NCBI RefSeq assembly: GCF_009668025.1
Contig: NZ_WJXZ01000014.1
Coordinates: forward strand, 1,645,097 to 1,709,096
Direction: 5' to 3'
Source: Larkinella terrae
GTDB lineage: Bacteria; Bacteroidota; Bacteroidia; Cytophagales; Spirosomataceae
Length of the DNA stretch: 64,000 bases
Of this stretch, positions 53,666 to 60,153 are shown in pieces (positions within the stretch are counted from its first letter, which is position 1; each line of letters starts with the position of its first letter). The notes beneath the pieces are model-generated. The model did no database searches. It worked only from the letters and a program-made list of their open reading frames with translations, and was not told where the DNA came from. The position numbers and the translations under genes were made by a program.

Positions 53666-54757
53666 TTAGATTTTCTTGAAATCGCTGAATTGGCCGTGCA
53701 CCGTTAGGGTATAGGAACCGGGGCCGCCGGAGACTCTGCCGGGACTGACTAAAATCCGGTAGGTGCCTTTCGCCAAATCCTGCCGGACGATGAATTCCAG
53801 TTTGGTGGCTACGGCTGCCGACGACACAATCAGGGTGCCCGCGCTGGTCTGCAAATCGATGCCCGCGGGGGTGTCGGGCGACGTCAATTCAATATCCAGC
53901 GGGGAGGTGTTCGGCGTCAGCTGGAGGGTGTATGTATCGACCGATGTTTTACCGGCCCAGGTCCCTTTCACGGTGGTAACCTGCGACTCCACCTTTTTCA
54001 GGTTTTGCACTTTGCCCACCACACTCAACTGGTAATTCCCGACGCTGCCCCGCTGATCCGTAGCGGCCATTACTGTATACGTGCCTTTTTTTACGGCAAC
54101 GACTTTATACCGGTACCGGGAGTTGAAGAAATCAGAGGCAATGACCTGGCCCAGCGGATCGTATAAAACCAGCTCCACATCGGTATCCGCCGATTCAAGG
54201 GTGACATCGACACTGAGGTTATCCGCGGTTACATCGAAGGTGTAGAAATGATTTTTAAACGTTTTGACGTTGCCACCTCCGCCGAGAGCTCCCCAGCTTT
54301 GGGAACCCGATTGCAAGGATTCAAAGGGGATTCGGGTTGCTCCGGCCTTCGTACCCACCAACGCCAGGTCAAACTTGCCGACGGCCCGCCGGTCCGCGGT
54401 CACAACCACCCGGTATTGGCCGGCATTGAGGGTGTATTGTTTCGATTCGCTCCGGCTTTGGCCGGAAACGTCGATTCGGGTTCCGAGCGGGTCAAACAAC
54501 GCATACTGAACATTGATATCGGGCGACGTCAGGGTAATGGCGACGGGGCGATTGGAACCTTCCACCTCAAACAGGTACTGAAAATTTTTGAATGATTCAA
54601 GGTTGTTGAAGCCACCGCCACCCCCCTGGGCTGCAATCCACTGCCCGCTCGGTGTTGCGGTAACCACACCAGGATCAGGGCTATACGGATCAGTTTCTTC
54701 CTTTTTGCATCCGAGGAGCGCGGCAACCAGCAGGGTAAGAAATAGTAAATTTTTCAT
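53666..54757 (-). CDS. surface lipoprotein with three PPC-like beta domains
   Basis: A 363-residue lipoprotein (signal 1-17 with lipobox ALLGC). After a short linker and a glycine run (QGGGGGF) there are three repeats of about 105 residues resembling bacterial pre-peptidase C-terminal (PPC) domains: each has a segment such as VAITLTSPDINVQYALFDPL, VDVTLESADTDVELVLYDPL or LDIELTSPDTPAGIDL and ends with a GxYxLxVxG strand. PPC domains are usually appendages of proteases; here they stand alone, so an adhesive or binding role is likely. It opens a three-gene envelope operon. Confidence 0.8.
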   Translation of the reverse strand: MKNLLFLTLLVAALLGCKKEETDPYSPDPGVVTATPSGQWIAAQGGGGGFNNLESFKNFQYLFEVEGSNRPVAITLTSPDINVQYALFDPLGTRIDVSGQSRSESKQYTLNAGQYRVVVTADRRAVGKFDLALVGTKAGATRIPFESLQSGSQSWGALGGGGNVKTFKNHFYTFDVTADNLSVDVTLESADTDVELVLYDPLGQVIASDFFNSRYRYKVVAVKKGTYTVMAATDQRGSVGNYQLSVVGKVQNLKKVESQVTTVKGTWAGKTSVDTYTLQLTPNTSPLDIELTSPDTPAGIDLQTSAGTLIVSSAAVATKLEFIVRQDLAKGTYRILVSPGRVSGGPGSYTLTVHGQFSDFKKI

Positions 54758-54889
54758 GGGAGTTGGGATGATGTAAGGTTGTTACAATACGTTATCCCGA
54801 AGAGGAGGCAAAAAGTAACAACCTGTCTCGAAAATTTTTGCAACGATTTTTGAGGTGAAAATTGCAATGCCTCAATCCGATGGTTGTGT

Positions 54890-54897
54890 TACATTTG
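54890..54897 (+). promoter_or_regulatory. putative -7 box (TACATTTG) for the M48 peptidase gene
   Basis: TACATTTG matches TAnnTTTG exactly and lies 56 bases before the ATG. The upstream -33 element is not clear. Confidence 0.45.
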
Positions 54898-54953
54898 GTA
54901 CTCCCGGGCGTATCTGGTAATAGAACAGGATCATCCCAAATGAGCAGGTAATT

Positions 54954-56546
54954 ATGAGTCAGGCATTTTTGATGCAGTTCGTACTGGCAGTACGTCTGCT
55001 CATCTCCGAATCACCGCCCAAAAAACCGGTCGATGAAACCGTACCGGCGCACCGGGTTTATGCCCGTCTGCTGCATACGCTCGGCGATCCCGCCGATGCC
55101 CCTGCATTGCAGGTGCTGACCTTCCGCCAATCGGGCGTCGAAGGACGATTGAGATACCGGCCCGACCAGCCGACCCAAATCGAACTGGGCGATGATGTGC
55201 TGACACTCTGCCGGGGCTTCGGGGCGGACGCCGATGCGGCCCTGGCCTGTTTGCTGGGCCACGAACTGGGGCATTTTCAATACCGGCACGGCAGTAAAAA
55301 GGAATTCTTTTCGCCCCCGGAGCTGCCCAACAGCAACCCCAATTCGTCCGAAAACCAGGAAGCCCTCGCCGATCGGTCGGGGGTATTTATGGCATATCTG
55401 GCGGGTTACGATGCTTTTTCACTGGCGCCAAGCGTCTATACCCGGTTTTATGACGCGTTTGTGCGTGGTCAATTGGTGGGGTATCCCAGCAAAGAGCAAC
55501 GCATTCAGATGGTGACCGACACCACCAATCGGGTCAGGGAACTGGCCCAATTGTTTGAAATTGGTGAAATCAGTTACCTCCTGCGCGATTACGAATCCGC
55601 CAGCCGGTCATTTACTTCCCTGATCAAACGTTATCCGAGTGCTGCGACGCGTACCAATCTCGGAGCGATCAAACTCAATCAGGCTCTGGCGCTGATGCCG
55701 CTGGCGAAAAAAGACGCTCGCTTGCGGTTTGAATTTCCGGTTGAATTCGATAGCGACAACCGATTGCTGACGGTGCCGCGCCGGGATAGCCCGTTGCCAT
55801 TCCGGCAACTGCTGACCGAAGCCCAGACCCTCTTTCGAATTGCTTTGTCGGAGCAGCCTGCGCACCAGACGGCCAGGCTTAATCTGTCCATTGCGGAGTA
55901 TCTGCTGGGCAATTCCGACCAGGCCCGCCAGACGCTGGCAAACCTTCCGACGCCCCTCACGGCCAATGCGCAGGTGATGTTGGGGATTGTGCTGGCCGAT
56001 CTGAACCAGACCGACGCAGCCCGAAAGTCGTTCAGGCTGGCCGTAACAAAGGGCGGTTTTCGGGCGGCTGAGAATCTGGCGTATTTTGAAAAAAGCCAGC
56101 AATCCGGCTGGGTTCAGTGGTTTGATGCTCTGGTTCGGGAACGCGATGTGAAATCCGCCCAACCGACACCGCTACCCACCTGGCCAGACCCGAAGAAGTG
56201 GACCAGACTCCCCCCAATGGAACCGCTGCCCGGCGGATCAAAAGCCGCCCGGATTGCCCGAACCGACTCGTTAACCAGCTATTTTCTGCCCATTGCCGAT
56301 GAGCCAACCAGGAGTTCGTCGCCAGCGGTGCGGATGTTTCGGGTGTTGAAAAGCAGCCGACTGTCGTTGAAAGGATTCACCATAGGAAGCCCAGTCGGCC
56401 AGTTAAAGCGGTACGGTGCGCCAGCCTCGGTTATCGCCGGAGCGCGGAATACGGTTTTCTACGGTTTTCGGAACCGCAGACAGTGGATTTTTCTGGAATA
56501 CCGGGATAATCGGCTGGCGGGCTGGGTAGCCGCCGAAACTACTTAA
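54954..56546 (+). CDS. M48-family metallopeptidase with TPR-like region
   Basis: A 530-residue protein. A short hydrophobic N-terminus (AFLMQFVLAVRLLI) may be a signal or anchor. The zinc motif HELGH (His103, Glu104, His107) and the downstream EALADRSG (Glu137 as third ligand) mark an M48-type gluzincin. Residues about 195-400 are helical repeats of TPR type (ESASRSFTSLIKRYPSAATRTNLGAI, QTARLNLSIAEYLLGNSDQA). The C-terminal 90 residues look like a small beta domain. M48 enzymes act in protein quality control. Its 3' end overlaps by 8 bases the convergent anti-sigma gene. Confidence 0.87.
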   Translation: MSQAFLMQFVLAVRLLISESPPKKPVDETVPAHRVYARLLHTLGDPADAPALQVLTFRQSGVEGRLRYRPDQPTQIELGDDVLTLCRGFGADADAALACLLGHELGHFQYRHGSKKEFFSPPELPNSNPNSSENQEALADRSGVFMAYLAGYDAFSLAPSVYTRFYDAFVRGQLVGYPSKEQRIQMVTDTTNRVRELAQLFEIGEISYLLRDYESASRSFTSLIKRYPSAATRTNLGAIKLNQALALMPLAKKDARLRFEFPVEFDSDNRLLTVPRRDSPLPFRQLLTEAQTLFRIALSEQPAHQTARLNLSIAEYLLGNSDQARQTLANLPTPLTANAQVMLGIVLADLNQTDAARKSFRLAVTKGGFRAAENLAYFEKSQQSGWVQWFDALVRERDVKSAQPTPLPTWPDPKKWTRLPPMEPLPGGSKAARIARTDSLTSYFLPIADEPTRSSSPAVRMFRVLKSSRLSLKGFTIGSPVGQLKRYGAPASVIAGARNTVFYGFRNRRQWIFLEYRDNRLAGWVAAETT

Positions 56547-57168
56547 CCGGCAAAAGCGGTTTTCGCTCGCCAAAGGTTTCTTTCTCAAGCTGGTAGACCT
56601 GGCCCTGGGGCGTTTTGAGCAAATAGTCGCCCTGCAGCCGATCGCTCAGAATCCATTGCTTCGCATCGGCGGGCAACGCGGGCAAATAAAGCTGGATACG
56701 ACCGTTGCCGCTGCTGTATTCGCCACCCGACGGCCCCCGGCTGATGAATTCAACCGAAAACGTAGTCCGGTTCGTTGAACTGTCAGTGGCCATTCCGAGA
56801 TCCCGCTGGTCGTACGGGATTTCCACAGCCAGCGTTTGGGGTTGCCGGAAGTAGTCGAGGGCCAGCCAGCCAAAGCCCAACACCAGAACGAGAACGGCGG
56901 CCGCCCGAACCCAGGTTTGCTGCCAGAGCGGCACGATGCGGGGTGGGGGAGAAACCGCTTTTTTCGCCATAAATTCTGCCACCAGCTCGCGGTCTTCGGC
57001 CTGTTGCTGTTCCTCAAGCTGCCGGTTAAGCGCATGCTGAAACAACACGTCGGTCCGAAAAACCGGGTCTTCGTCCATCTTTTGGCGGACCAGTTCCTGC
57101 GCAGACGCATCGAGTTTACCGGCCAGATAGGCTTCGATATAAGTCCATTTATTTTCGTCCGTAATCAT
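56539..57168 (-). CDS. putative transmembrane anti-sigma factor
   Basis: A 209-residue single-pass membrane protein. The N-terminal cytoplasmic region (1-80) is helical and resembles anti-sigma domains (YIEAYLAGKLDASAQELVRQ), a transmembrane helix lies at about 89-105 (AAAVLVLVLGFGWLALD), and a periplasmic beta-like domain of about 100 residues follows. It is 10 bases downstream of the sigma-like gene at 57179 and is probably its cognate partner. It lacks FecR motifs. Assignment rests on layout and context. Confidence 0.65.
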   Translation of the reverse strand: MITDENKWTYIEAYLAGKLDASAQELVRQKMDEDPVFRTDVLFQHALNRQLEEQQQAEDRELVAEFMAKKAVSPPPRIVPLWQQTWVRAAAVLVLVLGFGWLALDYFRQPQTLAVEIPYDQRDLGMATDSSTNRTTFSVEFISRGPSGGEYSSGNGRIQLYLPALPADAKQWILSDRLQGDYLLKTPQGQVYQLEKETFGERKPLLPVK

Positions 57169-57178
57169 CAGTCTGTCG

Positions 57179-58360
57179 TCAGATAGTGAGTTTGCTTTCC
57201 AGGCACTTCTTCAATGTTTTACGCGTTTCACCCAGCCGCACACTGGCGGTATGGGCGTCTTTGTAGCCCGCCAGCTCCGCAATTTCTTTCATGTTCAGTT
57301 TATCGAAACTGCTGTCCATTTGTTCTTCGCTGAGGAGACCGTCGTAGCCCCTCCAGAAAGCATATTTGAGCCGCACCAATACCCGGCGAGGGTCCTTTAA
57401 CAGCTTTAAACAATCAGCGAGATCGGACTGAAGCTGGCGAAAATTGACGCGTATATGAAGGGTTTCAGGCGATTCTTTTTGGTTAGACTGCGCCCATTGA
57501 GCGTTGGCAGCGGCTTCCTCCGATTCAGTTTCCGCCGGTTTTTCCTCATCAGAATTGGCTTCGTCGGGTTCGTCTTCATGAAGAGCGATCTTATTAAAAT
57601 CAATGTCAGTCAATTCGTCTTCCAGCGGTTTTTCCGGTTGCGAATCATTTTCATCCGACGCTGCATTGCTCCGTTTTGGCTCTTCCGATTCGGTGTCGTC
57701 CGGTTCGGTTTCCTCCGATTCTTTTTTGTCCGGTTTCACAACCAGACGAAGGTCAACGCTTTCCGGCGCCAGCCGTTCGTCGGGCGTTAGGGGGTAGTCG
57801 AACGTTCCGATTTCGTCGTCCCCGCTGGATTCGTAAACACTTTCGAGCCACTCCCACGCGTTTTTTCGATCCGATCCCAGTTCCTTCAGCGCCTTGTACC
57901 GGGCAACTCCCTTCACGACGGTAGAGATGAGGGCAGTGACCCGATAACCTTTGTCGATCATCCCAAAAAAAGTCCTGAAACTTTCGTTCAAAACGTCGTT
58001 CCGCTGGTCGGTGGTGCGGAACGAATAACCGGTCAAAAACCGCGCAACGCCTGCCTGATTCTCGGCCATGATCTGGTTCATCGCTTCCGCCTGTTTCCGG
58101 GGCGAACCGTGCACGGCCTGCCAGAGCGTGATCTGTTCCAGCGTTAAACGTTTGGCGAAAGCCGCCAACTGGAGTCGCTGCCTGATCGCAACCCGCCGGA
58201 TGTGGAGGGCCGCACCGAGGGTTCGGGCGGTAATGTCGGGAACTGCTTGTTCCGGCAGGTCAGCAGCTTTGCCGGTAGACTTATGCGCCAGAATTTTAGT
58301 AACAACGGGTTCTATCTGCGACAGGTACAGGTTGAGTTCCTCGGGGGTGGGGGCAGCCAT
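57179..58360 (-). CDS. unusual sigma-70-like factor with an acidic insert
   Basis: A 393-residue protein, about twice the length of an ECF sigma. Residues 1-110 are a helical extension. Residues 112-172 resemble sigma region 2 (QRNDVLNESFRTFFGMIDKG, VVKGVARYKAL). Residues about 176-297 are a low-complexity acidic stretch rich in Glu, Asp, Ser and Pro. Residues 300-390 resemble region 4, with a helix-turn-helix in MKEIAELAGYKDAHTASVRL and a following recognition helix region LGETRKTLKKCLE. The neighbour 10 bases downstream looks like its anti-sigma. The fold call is by pattern; a non-sigma DNA-binding role is possible. Confidence 0.6.
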   Translation of the reverse strand: MAAPTPEELNLYLSQIEPVVTKILAHKSTGKAADLPEQAVPDITARTLGAALHIRRVAIRQRLQLAAFAKRLTLEQITLWQAVHGSPRKQAEAMNQIMAENQAGVARFLTGYSFRTTDQRNDVLNESFRTFFGMIDKGYRVTALISTVVKGVARYKALKELGSDRKNAWEWLESVYESSGDDEIGTFDYPLTPDERLAPESVDLRLVVKPDKKESEETEPDDTESEEPKRSNAASDENDSQPEKPLEDELTDIDFNKIALHEDEPDEANSDEEKPAETESEEAAANAQWAQSNQKESPETLHIRVNFRQLQSDLADCLKLLKDPRRVLVRLKYAFWRGYDGLLSEEQMDSSFDKLNMKEIAELAGYKDAHTASVRLGETRKTLKKCLESKLTI

Positions 58361-58391
58361 GAAGAAAGTAGCGATTGAGCCCCAAATAAAG

Positions 58392-58428
58392 AAAAAAACG
58401 CCACATTACACTCCCGTAATGTGGCGTT
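58392..58428 (-). terminator. intrinsic terminator after the small lipoprotein gene
   Basis: A perfect 13-base-pair palindrome AACGCCACATTAC/GTAATGTGGCGTT with a 6-base loop, followed on the minus strand by seven T. It begins 6 bases after the stop of the lipoprotein gene and 32 bases before the sigma-like gene start. Confidence 0.93.
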
Positions 58429-58434
58429 GGAGCC

Positions 58435-58623
58435 TTATTTTCCAGGCGGTTTGCCAGGTCTGTCAGGGGTATCATCGGCGTTGGAAGGAACGCGGACGGC
58501 GGGCCGTGTTTCGGCGGGAGCGGGTTCAACCGCCACCGATTCACAGGCACTCATTGCCAGCATCACCACCAATCCGTATACGCCCAGCCAGCCCATAGCC
58601 GTAGCTTTAGGGGGCTTTTGCAC
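58435..58623 (-). CDS. small lipoprotein
   Basis: A 62-codon frame encoding a short lipoprotein. Hydrophobic segment GWLGVYGLVVMLAMSAC ends in a lipobox with Cys at about residue 27, then a short Pro/Glu/Arg-rich tail (PGKPPGK at the end). The start is either GTG at 58623 or ATG at 58596; the ATG gives a cleaner signal peptide. A very strong terminator 6 bases after the stop supports that it is a real separate transcription unit. No family recognised. Confidence 0.65.
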   Translation of the reverse strand: MQKPPKATAMGWLGVYGLVVMLAMSACESVAVEPAPAETRPAVRVPSNADDTPDRPGKPPGK

Positions 58624-58812
58624 ATCGGTAACCCTTTTACGGGTCGTTTAAAAGGTGATGAAAACCGGCTCCGGGACGTCCGCAACAAAGCTTTCGAAGC
58701 AGGGTTTCGAGGGTGTATGCCTGGTCCTGAAAAAAATATCACAACCCGGACAAAAAAATGTTACTTTCCCCGGCAGTTGCGGAATATGTAACTAAACCTG
58801 AACCGCTTCCGC

Positions 58813-59364
58813 ATGACCAGCCAAGACCTGAAACTGTACAAGGATCTATGTTCCGACGATCCCCAACTGCTCACTGCGGCCACCCGGCAGTTGACCCGGC
58901 GGGTAAAAGCCATTGCCATACGGATTGTTCTGGGCAACAGCGGTAGCCATTCTGATATCGATGATCTGGTGCAGGACACGGTCGTGGCGGTTTGGCAACA
59001 AATGCGGTCGGGAGCCTTTCAGGTACGGGCCGAAACGCCCCTGGATGCCTACCTGGGCGGGGTGGCGCGGAATAAATGGTTGAAAACGCTCCATCGCCGA
59101 ACCGCCGAAGCCCTGACCGATCTCAACGACTCGCTGACCGAAGCCCCGGGGCCGGAACACCATCGGCTTTCGGATATGGAGGAAGCGCTGGCGAGGCTGG
59201 GCAAAACCTGCCAGCAGGTGCTGCGGCTGTTTTATTGGGAAGGCTACAAAATGGAGGAAATCGCCCGGAAACTAGGGATGACGATGGATGCGGCCAAGGT
59301 GCGAAAATACCGGTGTATGCTGCGACTCGGCGAACTGCTGGAGTCGGACGCATCGGATGAGTAA
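58813..59364 (+). CDS. ECF RNA polymerase sigma factor
   Basis: A 183-residue ECF sigma. Region 2 (about 20-95) includes SDIDDLVQDTVVAVWQQMR and LDAYLGGVARNKWLKTLHRR; region 4 (about 118-175) includes LGKTCQQVLRLFYWEGY and the helix-turn-helix KMEEIARKLGMTMDAAKVRK. It is followed 93 bases later by a single-pass membrane protein that is probably its anti-sigma. It reads away from the sigma-like gene at 57179. Confidence 0.93.
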   Translation: MTSQDLKLYKDLCSDDPQLLTAATRQLTRRVKAIAIRIVLGNSGSHSDIDDLVQDTVVAVWQQMRSGAFQVRAETPLDAYLGGVARNKWLKTLHRRTAEALTDLNDSLTEAPGPEHHRLSDMEEALARLGKTCQQVLRLFYWEGYKMEEIARKLGMTMDAAKVRKYRCMLRLGELLESDASDE

Positions 59365-59457
59365 TGCAGAAAACCGTCCGGCAATCGGACCGTAAACAAA
59401 TAAATGACCAATTGAAGGGAGAATTTCACGTGCTCACTTCGCAAACAAGACCCGGTT

Positions 59458-60153
59458 ATGCGACCAGACGATCAATTGAAACAGTGGGAATGGATCGAAG
59501 ACTATTACCAGAACAAGTTGCCCATTTCTGAGCGCCTTATTTTTGAACAGGAACTGGCGCGCGATGCTGAATTTCGGCAAACCGCCGAGCGGCTAAAAAC
59601 CGCTGATCAGGCCCTGCGGTTCATGAGTCTGGAAAACACGGTCCGGAAAGCCGTTCGGCAGGAGCTGACTCACCGTCCTCTTGTCCGCCGGGTGGGGCTG
59701 GGACGAATGGCCGTGAGTGGAGTCGTTCTGATCGGCATGTGGCTGGCCTATCTAACCTTCGATGGAGTTGACCTGCAAACGTACCGGGACGATGTGACGC
59801 TGACCCAGCGCTACCGTGAACTGGGCGAAGATGTAGAGGAAACCGCCCTGACTCCCAGACAACGATCGTTCTACCGCAACTTTTTCGATGCTCAGGCTTT
59901 TCTGGCGAATGGTCAACCCGAAATGGCGATTGCAAACTTAGAGAAACTGGCCCGCGCCGATAGCCTGCGTCCGTATTTTCGACAGGCCGTGGAATGGCAT
60001 CTGCTGAATGCTTATCTGCTTAACAATCAGCCCAATAATGCCGATTCGACACTCCGGATGATCAACGAATCCGGCGAACTGGTGTATCGGATTGACCGAA
60101 CTGATCGCTGGAAAGTCTGGTGGCAGATTCGCTGGCAAAAGCTCACCCACTAA
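59458..60153 (+). CDS. putative transmembrane anti-sigma factor with periplasmic helical repeat
   Basis: A 231-residue membrane protein. Residues 1-75 are helical and resemble the sigma-binding part of anti-sigma factors (WIEDYYQNKLPISERLIFEQ). One transmembrane helix is at about 82-100 (MAVSGVVLIGMWLAYLTF). The periplasmic half has TPR-like helices (FFDAQAFLANGQPEMAIANL, WHLLNAYLLNNQPNNADSTL). It follows an ECF sigma and its stop overlaps by four bases the stop of the convergent TPR-CHAT gene. Confidence 0.72.
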   Translation: MRPDDQLKQWEWIEDYYQNKLPISERLIFEQELARDAEFRQTAERLKTADQALRFMSLENTVRKAVRQELTHRPLVRRVGLGRMAVSGVVLIGMWLAYLTFDGVDLQTYRDDVTLTQRYRELGEDVEETALTPRQRSFYRNFFDAQAFLANGQPEMAIANLEKLARADSLRPYFRQAVEWHLLNAYLLNNQPNNADSTLRMINESGELVYRIDRTDRWKVWWQIRWQKLTH

